A DNA stretch of 64,000 nucleotides from DB1 sp049323655 (lineage in GTDB: Bacteria; Desulfobacterota; Desulfobulbia; Desulfobulbales; SURF-16), in assembly GCA_049323655.1 (NCBI GenBank), contig JBMONO010000024.1, positions 1-64,000 of the forward strand. Reading direction: 5' to 3'. A program made the translations under genes and the position numbers. Shown in pieces: positions 51,527 through 60,143 of the stretch; the first letter of the stretch is position 1, and the number at the start of each line of letters is the position of its first letter. The notes under the pieces were generated by a model. That model saw nothing but the letters and a program-made list of their open reading frames with translations. It did not search any database and was not told where the DNA came from.

Positions 51527-51952
51527 CTGGTTCTGCGATCTTCCTCCATCTCGCGAAAGCGGGGGTGTCAATGATCAAGGGCGACTGCTCGGTGCCGTCC
51601 TTTTTGGCCTTCTTGGCAGTACGTTCAGCGCGATGACGAAAATGACTGATTCTGCAAAATCGTCGTCACGCATCCCCGAGATGGTCGGGAGTGCGCGCAT
51701 CACCTTCCTCAGGGTGCTGATGGGTGGTGCTTCGGCAATGATCCTTTATGTGATTGTCAGATCCGGATTAATAAGCGCGATTACCGTTGACTCTGTTTTT
51801 TTGAAGTTGGATGAACCCTATCCGCTCTATCTCCTTTCATTTGTCAGTGGTTTTAGTGAGCGATTTGTCCTGAAGGCCATAGAAAAAATGGCCGGGAAAG
51901 ATTGAATGGAATGGTGGAACAACAGAAAAGCGGCTTAACTCCTATTCCACTT
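51527..51952 (+). repeat. 426-bp tandem duplication, copy 2 (3' gene fragment)
   Basis: As far as I can compare by eye, this is base-identical to 51101-51526, offset by exactly 426 bases (a multiple of three). It carries a headless copy of the membrane-domain end (in-frame up to the TGA at 51903-51905) that cannot be expressed by itself unless from an internal start such as the ATG at 51633. The identity implies a recent event. Confidence 0.95.
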
Positions 51953-52092
51953 TTTTGTGGCAGGATCATATTGAACCAAAAAGCCGCGACTTGTTGATCT
52001 TCTCCATCAGGCGAGGCTACCCATGGCTGGATGCGTACCGACTTCTGGCATGTATTGACGCAGCATGTGACGAATTAAAACATGCAGCCTAA
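51904..52092 (+). pseudogene. orphan C-terminal coding fragment
   Basis: An open frame without a start runs from the duplication end into unique sequence and closes with TAA at 52090-52092. Its second half reads like a protein tail: SRDLLIFSIRRGYPWLDAYR followed by LLACIDAACDELKHAA, with normal codon phase and amino acid mix. It is probably the 3' remnant of a gene whose front was lost, perhaps when the duplication formed. The family is not recognised. Confidence 0.4.
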
Positions 52093-52259
52093 CAGTGGCT
52101 GGATACGTCGTCGTATTTGCGTGCATATGTGCTAAGGTTGACCTTTTGCAGATGGTATCGCTATGGCGCCTGGTTCGAAACTCTTTTAATTGGTCATTTA
52201 AGAATGCTCTTAATGTTGACTTGGGCTTTAAGAAATATTATAGATAAGAGCTATAAAAG
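52093..52259. other. AT-rich stretch with weak promoter-like pair
   Basis: TTGACT (52216-52221) and TATAGA (52239-52244), 17 bases apart, could be a sigma-70 promoter reading towards the toxin-antitoxin genes, but 450 bp and several repeats lie between. Nothing else is seen. Confidence 0.25.
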
Positions 52260-52400
52260 ATGATAAAATCGTAAAAAAGGTAAAAGGTCTTTTTTTTTTA
52301 CTACAGAGAGCGCAGAGAAAAAAAAATTAAATTACAAGCAGTTACCTCTTGGTGCTCTGTGGTCGCCGTGGTTGATTTTCTGATTTTACGAGACCATCAA
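52260..52400 (+). repeat. family A interspersed palindromic repeat, copy A9
   Basis: The left edge is GATAAAATCGTAAAAAAGG, the core is CTACAGAGAGCGCAGAGA with a degenerate inverted partner, and the right edge is TTTTACGAGACCATCAA. A partial element end (GACTCGCAAAAAGTTAATTT) follows at about 52406-52426. Confidence 0.85.
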
Positions 52401-52463
52401 AGATAGACTCGCAAAAAGTTAATTTTGGGGTGGCTAAACAAAAAAAACGAGGGGTGCACATTT

Positions 52464-52562
52464 GTCGGAATCGCAAAAAGCCACGATTCCGACGGGCGGA
52501 CATTGTCGTTCGTTGTTTGCACTTTACCGCCTGCCACGATTTGCCGTTTTTGAGGAGACCTT
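52464..52562 (+). repeat. family B interspersed palindromic repeat, copy B6
   Basis: Hairpin GTCGGAATCG / CGATTCCGAC, a diverged body, and right end TTTTTGAGGAGACC. A solo right end, TTTTTGCGACGCCATCA, follows at 52641-52657. Confidence 0.8.
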
Positions 52563-52692
52563 CGCACATTTCGAGGAATGAGGCGTACTTGGGTCCACCG
52601 CAGTGACGAGATACTATGCAGCAACGAAGCGGTTGGCGACTTTTTGCGACGCCATCATAAAAAGGCTTTTTAAAGATCCTATGGAGGGCAGC

Positions 52693-52947
52693 ATGAGTTT
52701 GACACATCATATTTTAGCTGACGTAAGTGCCGGGATATCCGAACTGAAAAAAAATCCCATGGGTGTTGTTCAGCAGGGTGATGGTGGCCCGGTTGCTATA
52801 CTGAATCGCAACGAACCTGTATTTTATGCAATACCTGCCAAAACCTTTGAAGCGATGATGGATAAGCTGGAAGATATCGAGTTGGCAGCTATCGTTGAGT
52901 CTCGGAAGGATCAACCAGAAGTTGAGGTTGATATCAATGAGCTATAA
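52693..52947 (+). CDS. antitoxin of the Phd/YefM or RelB type
   Basis: 84 residues from the ATG at 52693, set by GGAGGG. The N-terminal part has the Phd/YefM pattern: HILADVSAGISELKKNP, then a strand with GGPVAILNRNEPVFYAIPAKTFE. The acidic C-terminal tail (EVEVDINEL) would wrap the toxin. Antitoxins of this class bind their own promoter and neutralise a RelE-like RNase. It overlaps the toxin gene by 11 bp. It sits among stacked repeats in the accessory patch. Confidence 0.88.
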   Translation: MSLTHHILADVSAGISELKKNPMGVVQQGDGGPVAILNRNEPVFYAIPAKTFEAMMDKLEDIELAAIVESRKDQPEVEVDINEL

Positions 52948-53221
52948 GCTTGTTTTTAAAGAAGAGGCAAAAAAAGAATGGGAGAAGCTGGACTCTTCTG
53001 TTCGTTCTGTTTTTGTAAAAAAACTAAAAGAACGAATAAGGCAACCGCGTATTGAAAGCGCCCGACTCAGCGGAATGACCGATTGCTATAAAATTAAACT
53101 GCGGAATGCAGGTTATCGTCTCGTTTATCAGGTGAGGGACAAAGAGCTTGTAGTTTCGGTTATAGCCGTCGGGAAGCGTGACAAAAACACTGCGTATCGT
53201 ATAGCTCTTTTAAGAAGTTGA
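52937..53221 (+). CDS. relE: RelE/ParE-superfamily toxin
   Basis: 94 residues from the ATG at 52937, which lies inside the antitoxin gene. The sequence SYKLVFKEEAKKEWEKLD, then LKERIRQPRIESARLSGM, YKIKLRNAGYRLVYQVRDKELVVSVIAVGKRDK is the RelE pattern, with the catalytic Arg and Lys in KLRNAGYRLVY and GKRDK. It is expected to cleave mRNA in the ribosomal A site. Being complete and next to an intact antitoxin, the pair looks functional. Confidence 0.92.
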   Translation: MSYKLVFKEEAKKEWEKLDSSVRSVFVKKLKERIRQPRIESARLSGMTDCYKIKLRNAGYRLVYQVRDKELVVSVIAVGKRDKNTAYRIALLRS

Positions 53222-53453
53222 ATTAAATTAAATGAAGTGGATGAAAACCTGGATACCAACGGCGCGAATCACACATCCATACCCAAACCAACGCCTCTGC
53301 GTCTGACCCGAGGCAGGAGCCCGGTTCAGTAGTTCTGCACGCCGGGATCAGTGCGGGGGGCACCGGGCAACCGGTGTCCCTACCGCGACGTCTTTTAGCT
53401 TTTTTGCTTTCCTCCATGACGCTCAATCCGCATGCGGGATATTTTTTCCCCGC
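53222..53453. other. possible retroelement scar
   Basis: At about 53303-53396, GAGGCAGGAGCCCGGTTCAG, CACGCCGGGATC and CCGGGCAACCGG with CCCTACCGCGACG resemble, from memory, the conserved structured 3' part of bacterial group II introns or similar elements. No reverse transcriptase is present, and the family cannot be proven by eye. Confidence 0.3.
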
Positions 53454-54197
53454 TCAGATGCCGTCGGCCCGGTGCGCCAGTCCCAGATTGATCTCCGCCT
53501 CCGAGGCCCGCACATAGAGCGGGGCGCAGCGAGCCGGATCGAGAAAGTCCCGTGCGCGCCAGCGGGCCAGGGCAAGAAAGCCGATGGCCGCGGCCCGGGG
53601 GAAATAGAGCTGTTCCGGCGCCAGCACGGCCCGCTCTCCCAGCAGTTCGCGAAAGAGGCCGCCATAGGCTCCCACCCCGTCACCGGCAAAGAGCACCGGT
53701 TCCGTGATCCGGCCGCACAGCTCGTGCGGCGGCACGACCAGATAGTCGCCGCGCCGATTCATGCCGCCATCAGCCGCCGGCAGGAAACAGGCGGTATAGA
53801 CTTCGCCCTTGCGGGCATCGAAGACCGGGAAGACCGGCAAGGCCGCATAACGGAACTGGCTGGCGAGGCCGTCGAGGGAGGAGATGCCGATGAGCGGCAG
53901 GGCGGTTGCCAGGGCCAGACCCTTGACGGTGGCGAGGCCGATGCGCAGACCGGTGAAGCTGCCCGGACCCAGGCCAATGGCAATGGCGTCGAGATCGGGC
54001 CAGCCGAGTTCGCATTCCGCCATGATCCGTTCAATGGCGCCAAGAAGGCGGCGGGAGTGGGTGAGCCGCGAGGAAAGGCTCTCTTCGGCCAGGCAGCGCT
54101 CACTGCTGACAATGGCGACGCTGCCGCACAGTCCCGAAGTCTCCACGGCCAGAATGTGGGGCGACCGGCCGTTTAAATCGTTTGCCGGGACAGTCAT
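53454..54197 (-). CDS. tsaB: tRNA threonylcarbamoyladenosine biosynthesis protein TsaB
   Basis: 247 residues. The ASKHA fold starts HILAVETSGLCGSVAIV. The conserved stretch AIAIGLGPGSFTGLRIGLATVKGLA and the later PVFDARKGEVYTACF identify TsaB, the partner that bridges TsaD and TsaE in making t6A37 of ANN-decoding tRNAs. It is the last gene of the rpsB operon, 5 bp after rseP. The length is normal. TsaB itself is not catalytic. Confidence 0.95.
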   Translation of the reverse strand: MTVPANDLNGRSPHILAVETSGLCGSVAIVSSERCLAEESLSSRLTHSRRLLGAIERIMAECELGWPDLDAIAIGLGPGSFTGLRIGLATVKGLALATALPLIGISSLDGLASQFRYAALPVFPVFDARKGEVYTACFLPAADGGMNRRGDYLVVPPHELCGRITEPVLFAGDGVGAYGGLFRELLGERAVLAPEQLYFPRAAAIGFLALARWRARDFLDPARCAPLYVRASEAEINLGLAHRADGI

Positions 54198-54202
54198 GCT
54201 TG

Positions 54203-55279
54203 TCAGCCCTTGCTGAAGATGCGGACGATGTCGTTGTAGAAGACAAAGATCATCAGGCTGCCGAGCAGCAGCAGGCCCACCTGTTGCAGCTTCTCCAGGG
54301 TCTGCGGGTCAAGGGGTTTGCGCCGGATCGCCTCCAGGCTGTAGAGGACCAGATGGCCGCCATCGAGGATCGGGATGGGAAAGAGGTTCAGGATGCCGAG
54401 GTTGACGCTGAGCAGGCCGATGAAATAGGCGAGGTTGATCCAACCCGCCTCCATCTGCTGGCCGGCCATCTGGGCGATGAGGATCGGACCGCCCAGCTCC
54501 GAGGCCGGCACCACCCGCTGGATGATCTTGACGATGCCCATCACGGTGAGGTGGATAAAGGTCCAGGTCTGTTCAAAACCGGCTACCATGGCCTGGCCCA
54601 GGGATGCCTTTTCGTAGACCACCTCGCTGCTGCGGGAGATGCCGAGCATGTAGCGTTCGTCCACCGTCTCGCCGAAGATGTTTTTCACCTCCTGCTTTTC
54701 CGGGGTGCTGCTGACCGTCAGCTCCTCGCTGCCGCGGCGGATGGTAACTGTCAGCTCCCGGCCGCCGGAGTTTCGGACCAGACGGGAAACGTCGTCCCAG
54801 TCGTTTGTTGCCTCATTGTTGATGGCAACAATGATGTCCCCGGCCTGAAGTCCGGCCGCGGCGGCCGGGGAATTGCTGGTAATGGCGCCGATCTCCGTGC
54901 CGGCCTTCGGCACCGGCAGCCCGGCCACGGCAAAGATGGCGAAGAAGACGATCACCGCGAAAAAGAGATTAAAGGCCGGCCCGGCGAGGACGATGAGAAA
55001 GCGTTTCCAGACAGGCTTATGGGCAAAGGAAAAAGGTTCCTCGGCGGCATCGACCTGGTCTTCCCTGTTTTCGCCGGTCATTTTCACATAGCCGCCCAAG
55101 GGTAAGGCGCTGATCAGGTACTCGGTGTCGCCGTAACGTTTGCCGTAGACCTTGGGGCCGAAGCCCAGCGAGAATTTCAGAACCCGGACCCGGAAGAGCT
55201 TGGCAAAGAGAAAATGGCCGAGCTCATGAACGAAGATGAGCAGGCCGAGGACGATAATAAAGGAGATGATGGAGTTCAT
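54203..55279 (-). CDS. rseP: site-2 intramembrane metalloprotease RseP
   Basis: 358 residues with four membrane helices. The zinc motif HELGH is at residues 19-23 and the second active-site motif is NLFPIPILDGGHL near residue 305. One PDZ domain (about 115-195, GLQAGDIIVAINNEATNDW) is present; E. coli RseP has two. It cleaves anti-sigma factors or remnant signal peptides in the inner membrane. It overlaps the dxr stop by 4 bp. The single PDZ is usual in many non-enteric relatives. Confidence 0.97.
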   Translation of the reverse strand: MNSIISFIIVLGLLIFVHELGHFLFAKLFRVRVLKFSLGFGPKVYGKRYGDTEYLISALPLGGYVKMTGENREDQVDAAEEPFSFAHKPVWKRFLIVLAGPAFNLFFAVIVFFAIFAVAGLPVPKAGTEIGAITSNSPAAAAGLQAGDIIVAINNEATNDWDDVSRLVRNSGGRELTVTIRRGSEELTVSSTPEKQEVKNIFGETVDERYMLGISRSSEVVYEKASLGQAMVAGFEQTWTFIHLTVMGIVKIIQRVVPASELGGPILIAQMAGQQMEAGWINLAYFIGLLSVNLGILNLFPIPILDGGHLVLYSLEAIRRKPLDPQTLEKLQQVGLLLLGSLMIFVFYNDIVRIFSKG

Positions 55280-56511
55280 GGTGTCATGGTCAGTCCCGGC
55301 GGCAGATCGGGACAGCCTGCCTGGCCGCCGGTTTTTTGCTGGAATCTGATGTGCAGGGCCTCAACAATGGATTCCGCCTGCATGCGGGCGGCGAGATCGG
55401 CGTCGAGCACGGTTTCTATATCTGTGATGTCGCGACGGGCCGATCGGTTCACGGTTTCCGCCACCACCAGGGAAATTTCCGGAAAGCGGATCCTTTTCTG
55501 GAGAAAGGCGGCCACCGCCACCTCGTTGGCGCCGTTCATGGCTGCCGGCTTGGTGCCGCCCTGTCGGCAGGCGTGATAGGCGAGCTGCAGGGCGGGAAAT
55601 TTTTTAAAATCCGGCGGGAAAAAGTTGAGATCCATGCAGCGGGTGAGGTTGAGACGGCTCAGCCCGGTTTTCAGTCGTTCCGGCCAGGACAGGGCGTAGG
55701 TGATGGGGATGCGCATGTCGGGAATGCCCATCTGGGCGATGACCGAGCCGTCGATATATTCCACCAGGGAGTGGACGATGCTCTGCGGATGGATCAGCAC
55801 CTCGATGTGTTCCACCTTGATGTCAAACAGCCAGCGCGCCTCGATGACCTCCAGGCCCTTGTTCATCAGAGTGGCGGAATCGATCGATATCTTGGCGCCC
55901 ATGTCCCAGTTGGGATGATTGAGGGCCTGTTCCGGGGTGACGTCCCACAACTCCCGTTCGCTGGTCTGGCGAAAGGGGCCGCCGGAGGCGGTGAGGATGA
56001 TCTTGTGCACATCCTGGCGGCGGCCGGCGGTCAATGCCTGAAAGATGGCGTTATGCTCGCTGTCGATGGGCAGCAGGGTGACCTTGCGGCGCCGTGCCTC
56101 TGACATGATCAGATCGCCGGCCATGACCAGGGTTTCCTTGTTGGCCAGCGCAATATTTTTGCCGGCCCGGATGGCGGCCATGGTCGGGGTCAGGCCGGCG
56201 GCGCCGACAATGGCCGAGACCACCGTGTCCGCCTCTGGCACGGTGGCTACCCGTTCATTGCCCTCCCGGCCCCAGAGGATTTTCCCCTGCCAGCCCGGCG
56301 GCAGGAGGGCGGCGAGTTCATGGGCCCCCTCCTCGGTGGCCACGGAGACGAGGCCGGGATTAAAGGCCTCGATCTGATCACGGAGCAGAGTGATGTTGCG
56401 GCCGGCGGCAAGCGAGGCGATGCGGAAGCGGCCGGGAAACTGGCGGACGACGTTGAGGACGTTGCGGCCGATGGAACCGGTGGAACCCAGCAGGGCGATG
56501 TGTTTGACCAT
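55276..56511 (-). CDS. dxr: 1-deoxy-D-xylulose 5-phosphate reductoisomerase
   Basis: 411 residues. The NADPH site is LLGSTGSIGRNVL. The metal and substrate sites are in ILTASGGPFRQ, NHPNWDMGAKISIDSATLMNKGLEVIEA and the flexible loop QSIVHSLVEYIDGS; NGANEVAVAAFL is the C-terminal signature. It makes 2-C-methyl-D-erythritol 4-phosphate, the second step of the MEP isoprenoid pathway, which also feeds UppS encoded upstream in the same operon and menaquinone. Confidence 0.98.
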   Translation of the reverse strand: MVKHIALLGSTGSIGRNVLNVVRQFPGRFRIASLAAGRNITLLRDQIEAFNPGLVSVATEEGAHELAALLPPGWQGKILWGREGNERVATVPEADTVVSAIVGAAGLTPTMAAIRAGKNIALANKETLVMAGDLIMSEARRRKVTLLPIDSEHNAIFQALTAGRRQDVHKIILTASGGPFRQTSERELWDVTPEQALNHPNWDMGAKISIDSATLMNKGLEVIEARWLFDIKVEHIEVLIHPQSIVHSLVEYIDGSVIAQMGIPDMRIPITYALSWPERLKTGLSRLNLTRCMDLNFFPPDFKKFPALQLAYHACRQGGTKPAAMNGANEVAVAAFLQKRIRFPEISLVVAETVNRSARRDITDIETVLDADLAARMQAESIVEALHIRFQQKTGGQAGCPDLPPGLTMTP

Positions 56512-56517
56512 GGCTGC

Positions 56518-57315
56518 CTACCCGAAGAAATTGCCGGAGAGGAGGTGAAAGAGCAAGGGGGCGGTCAGAAGCAGCGAATCGGCCCGGTCAAGGACGCCGC
56601 CGTGGCCGGGTAGAATGGTGCCCGAGTCCTTGACTCCCATGCTGCGTTTGAGTAGTGATTCAACGAGATCACCGACCACGCCGGTGACGGTGAGGGCAAC
56701 GGCGACCGGGATAAAGCGCAGCAACGGCACATCCGGGAGAACCATGAGCAAGATCATGGTGGAGCAGATGGTGCCGGCCAGCAGGCCGCCGACAAAGCCT
56801 TCCACGGTTTTCCCCGGGCTGATGGAGGGGCAGAGTTTGTGACGGCCCAGGGCCTTGCCGGTGAAATAGGCACCGGTGTCGGAGGCGGCGGTGATGGTGG
56901 TCAGTACGAGCAACCATTCCGCGCCGTCCGGAACGGCCATGATGAGGATGACCAGGGCAGGAAAGAGACCGACATAGGTGGCGCCGAACACCGCTTTCAG
57001 TAGTACGTCAAAGGGCGCGGTCAGTCGGGCGGCCCGCTGGACGACGGCACAGCAGATCACGGCAAGGGAGAGGGTATAAACGGCGTAAACGGTCGCGCTG
57101 CTTTGCCACCAGGCGGCGATGACCGGGAGCATGGCCAGAGCAAGAAGGGAAGGGTGCAGAAATTTTTCAGCAGGCCGCAGGATGATGGTGAAATATTCAC
57201 GGGCGGCGAGGAAGCCGATACCGGCAACGATGAGCCAGAACAGGGAAAATGACCGGCTGTGAAGCAGGGCCAGCCAGCCGATGGCGGCCAGCAGCCCGGT
57301 AATGATTCGAGTCAC
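56518..57315 (-). CDS. cdsA: phosphatidate cytidylyltransferase
   Basis: 265 residues with about seven membrane helices. The CDP-DAG synthase signature at the C-terminus is KRSMGVKDSGTILPGHGGVLDRADSLL, and SPGKTVEGFVGGLLAG lies before it. It converts phosphatidic acid and CTP to CDP-diacylglycerol in the inner membrane. It is positioned between uppS and dxr, the common bacterial order. Confidence 0.97.
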   Translation of the reverse strand: MTRIITGLLAAIGWLALLHSRSFSLFWLIVAGIGFLAAREYFTIILRPAEKFLHPSLLALAMLPVIAAWWQSSATVYAVYTLSLAVICCAVVQRAARLTAPFDVLLKAVFGATYVGLFPALVILIMAVPDGAEWLLVLTTITAASDTGAYFTGKALGRHKLCPSISPGKTVEGFVGGLLAGTICSTMILLMVLPDVPLLRFIPVAVALTVTGVVGDLVESLLKRSMGVKDSGTILPGHGGVLDRADSLLLTAPLLFHLLSGNFFG

Positions 57316-57374
57316 AAAAGTACCTCTGCGATCGGGGTGAGCGCTGCGGGTTGTTCATGGCGAGGCCCGGGCGC

Positions 57375-58136
57375 TCAGGGAGTAAGCTGATCACCCGTTC
57401 TGCCGAAGCGGCGCTGGCGCTGCTGATAGGTGGCGATGGCCTCGGCAAAGTGTTCTCTGGTAAAGTCCGGCCACTGGGTTTCGGTGAAATAGAGCTCGGC
57501 GTAGGATGATTGCCAGAGAAGGAAATTGCTCAGGCGGAACTCACCGCCGGTACGTATGATCAGATCCGGATCGGGCTGACCGGCGGTATCGAGCCGGCTG
57601 GCCAGCATCTCTTCGGTGATGGCGACGGGGGTGATGGCGCCGTCCCGGCAGAGGCCGGCGAGTTCCCTGGTGGCCCGGACGATCTCTTCCCTGCCGCCAT
57701 AGCTGAGGGCGAGGTTGAGGATCAGGTCGCGATTGGCGGCGGTGCTGGCGATGGAGCGGTCCAGGGTTCGGCGCACCTCATCCGGCAGATTTTCCTGGTT
57801 GCCGATGCAGCGCAGGGAGATGCCGTTTTCCAGCATGGTGGCGAGCTCGCTCTCCAGGTAGGATTTGAGCAGGCCCATCAGCCCGGATACTTCCTTGGCC
57901 GGTCTTTTCCAGTTTTCCGAAGAAAAGGCATAGAGAGTGAGGACGCGGATGCCCATTTCCCTGGCGGCCCGGACAATCTCCTGGACGGTTGTGACACCGG
58001 CCTTATGCCCCATCAGGCGCATGAGTCCACGTCGCTGCGCCCATCGGCCGTTGCCGTCCATGATGATGGCGATATGAACCGGCAGTCTGTCGGGAGTGTC
58101 GCGCACCGGGGTCATTGCCGCAGCAAGGGCGGTCAA
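57375..58136 (-). CDS. uppS: undecaprenyl diphosphate synthase
   Basis: 253 residues. IAIIMDGNGRWAQRRGLMRL carries the catalytic Asp, GHKAG contacts the diphosphate, and the C-terminal DLIIRTGGEFRLSNFLLWQS with AELYFTETQWPDF is the cis-prenyltransferase signature. It makes the C55 carrier lipid for peptidoglycan and O-antigen. It overlaps frr by 4 bp (ATGA type). Confidence 0.98.
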   Translation of the reverse strand: MTALAAAMTPVRDTPDRLPVHIAIIMDGNGRWAQRRGLMRLMGHKAGVTTVQEIVRAAREMGIRVLTLYAFSSENWKRPAKEVSGLMGLLKSYLESELATMLENGISLRCIGNQENLPDEVRRTLDRSIASTAANRDLILNLALSYGGREEIVRATRELAGLCRDGAITPVAITEEMLASRLDTAGQPDPDLIIRTGGEFRLSNFLLWQSSYAELYFTETQWPDFTREHFAEAIATYQQRQRRFGRTGDQLTP

Positions 58137-58693
58137 ACCTCCATAACCTCTTTTTCTTTTTCGGCCAGGATTTCGTCGATTTTTTTGACAAAGGCGTCGG
58201 TTTCCTTTTGCGCCTCCTCCTGGTATTTGAACAGGTCGTCCTCGGAGATCGCCTTGTCCTTCTTCTGTTTTTTCAGTGCATCGATAGCGTCCCGGCGACA
58301 GTTACGGATGGCGACGCGGTATTCCTCGCTGATCTTCTTTACCTGCTTGACCAGATCCTTGCGGCGTTCCTCGGTAAGCTGGGGGATTGAGATGCGGATC
58401 ACCTTGCCGTCGTTGGCCGGAGTCAAACCGATATTGGCGGCGAGGATCGCCTTCTCGATCGCCCCGAGAACCTGTGGGTCCCAGGGCTGAATGACGATCA
58501 GACGACTTTCCGGAATGGTCATGGTGGCAACCTGGTTGAGCGGCATCTTGGTGCCGTAGGAATCCACCCTGATGCCTTCCACCAGAGCCAGTGAGGCCCG
58601 CCCGGTCCGCACCGTGCTCAGCTCACGACGATAGGCCTCCAGGCTTTTTTCCATTTTGTCATTCATTTCCAGCAGAACGTCATTCATGGTCAA
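58133..58693 (-). CDS. frr: ribosome recycling factor
   Basis: 186 residues, normal length. MEKSLEAYRRELSTVRTGRAS, VDSYGTKMPLNQVATMTIPE, LTEERRKDLVKQVKKISEEYRVAIRNCRRDA are the signature helices and hinge. It splits post-termination ribosomes with EF-G. It overlaps pyrH by 14 bp; the ATG two codons after the first (MTMND) could be the true start. Confidence 0.98.
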   Translation of the reverse strand: MTMNDVLLEMNDKMEKSLEAYRRELSTVRTGRASLALVEGIRVDSYGTKMPLNQVATMTIPESRLIVIQPWDPQVLGAIEKAILAANIGLTPANDGKVIRISIPQLTEERRKDLVKQVKKISEEYRVAIRNCRRDAIDALKKQKKDKAISEDDLFKYQEEAQKETDAFVKKIDEILAEKEKEVMEV

Positions 58694-59408
58694 CTCCGGT
58701 GATCAATGTGCCGATTTTTTCCCCGCAGATGGCCCTCTGGATGTTGCCGGGGATGTTCATGTCCAGTACGAGAATGGTTTTGTTGTTGTCCATGGCCAGT
58801 GAAATCGCCGCCGAATCCATCACCTTAAGCCGTCTGGCAAGGACCTCGGCGTAGGTAAGGACATCAAATTTGACCGCATCCACATGGAGAAGTGGGTCTT
58901 TATCAAAGACCCCGGCCACCCGGGTCGCCTTGCAGATAACATCGGCGCCTATTTCCAGGCCGCGCAGCACGGCGGCAGTGTCGGTGGTGAAATAGGGGTT
59001 GCCGGTGCCGGCGGCAAAGATGACGACGTTGCCGGCCTCCAGATGTTGCAGGGCGAGGCGGCGGGAATAGGGCTCGCAGACCGTTTCCATCGGGATGGCG
59101 GAGAGCACCCGGGAGCGCACGCCGGACTGGGACAGGGCGTCGCTGATCGCCAGGGCGTTCATGACAGTGGCCAGCATCCCCATGTTGTCCGCCGCCGCCC
59201 GGTCCATGCCGGCCGAGGCGCCGGCGACGCCGCGGAAGATGTTGCCGGCGCCGATGACAATGGCGATCTCGACGCCCAGGGCGCGCAGCCCCTTGATTTC
59301 CTCGGCCACGTACTCAAGAACATCGTTGCTGATGCCGAAGGCGGCATCACCCATCAGGGCTTCGCCGCTCAATTTCAGCAGGACGCGTCGATATTTGTAA
59401 GTCTCCAC
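58680..59408 (-). CDS. pyrH: UMP kinase
   Basis: 242 residues of the amino-acid-kinase fold: VLLKLSGEALMGD, IAIVIGAGNIFRGVAGA, DNMGMLATVMNALAISDAL and AAGTGNPYFTTDTAAVLRGLEIGADVICKAT. It phosphorylates UMP to UDP with ATP in the cytoplasm. It follows tsf by 14 bp in the same operon. Confidence 0.98.
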   Translation of the reverse strand: METYKYRRVLLKLSGEALMGDAAFGISNDVLEYVAEEIKGLRALGVEIAIVIGAGNIFRGVAGASAGMDRAAADNMGMLATVMNALAISDALSQSGVRSRVLSAIPMETVCEPYSRRLALQHLEAGNVVIFAAGTGNPYFTTDTAAVLRGLEIGADVICKATRVAGVFDKDPLLHVDAVKFDVLTYAEVLARRLKVMDSAAISLAMDNNKTILVLDMNIPGNIQRAICGEKIGTLITGVDHE

Positions 59409-59422
59409 TGTCCGACAATGCC

Positions 59423-60022
59423 TCAGGCTGAGGTGCCGACCTGAAAACGGGCAAACCGTTTGACCGTGATGTTTTCACCCAGGGAGGCAATGATTTCGTT
59501 GAGCAGATCCTGGATGGTTAGATCGGGATTCTTGACATACTGCTGCTCCATCAGGCAGATTTCAGAGTAGAACTTGTCGATCTTGCCGGCAACGATCTTG
59601 TCGACGATGTTGGCGGGCTTGCCGGAATCCAGGGCCTGCTTGACGTAGATCTCCCGTTCCCGTTCGAGCAGTTCTGCCGGCACATCCTCTCGTTTGACCG
59701 AAACAGGATTGGCCGCGGCAATGTGCATGGCCATGTTCCTGGCAAATTCGATAAAGGAGTCGGTTTTGGCGACAAAGTCGGTTTCGCAGCCAACCTCCAC
59801 CATGACGCCGAGTTTGCCGCCGGCATGGATATAGGTGGCGACAACACCTTCACTGGTGGCGCGCTCCGCCCTTTTGGCGGCAACGGCAAGTCCCTTCTGG
59901 CGCAGCAGATCAACCGCCTTTTCCATGTCGCCCTGGGTTTCGGCCAGTGCCTTCTTGCAATCCATCATGCCCGCGTTGGTTTTATCGCGGAGTTCCTTTA
60001 CCATTTGACTGGTGATATTCAT
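59423..60022 (-). CDS. tsf: translation elongation factor Ts, short form
   Basis: 199 residues, shorter than E. coli EF-Ts (about 280) and like the short Ts of many Gram-positive and deltaproteobacterial species, with one core subdomain. VKELRDKTNAGMMDCKKAL is the N-terminal module; VEVGCETDFVAKTDSF contains the TDFV motif that dislodges GDP from EF-Tu. It lies 121 bp downstream of rpsB. Confidence 0.98.
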   Translation of the reverse strand: MNITSQMVKELRDKTNAGMMDCKKALAETQGDMEKAVDLLRQKGLAVAAKRAERATSEGVVATYIHAGGKLGVMVEVGCETDFVAKTDSFIEFARNMAMHIAAANPVSVKREDVPAELLEREREIYVKQALDSGKPANIVDKIVAGKIDKFYSEICLMEQQYVKNPDLTIQDLLNEIIASLGENITVKRFARFQVGTSA

Positions 60023-60143
60023 TGTTCCTGTCCTTAACCGTGTAATTCAAAAAAACGTGAGCTTTGAAAGCGGGTGATTGGGCCGCGCCTCCTTGCCTTG
60101 ACGGGAAGAGAGGCGCGGCAGATGGTCATCTGTCGTGTCGCTG

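Noticed and set aside
1490..52562. The dispersed repeats as a CRISPR array
   Set aside because: Copies are kilobases apart, long, palindromic and in both orientations; no cas genes are seen.
53223..53426. 67-codon minus-strand frame before tsaB
   Set aside because: It lies on the structured scar sequence, has no recognisable motif and no ribosome-binding site.
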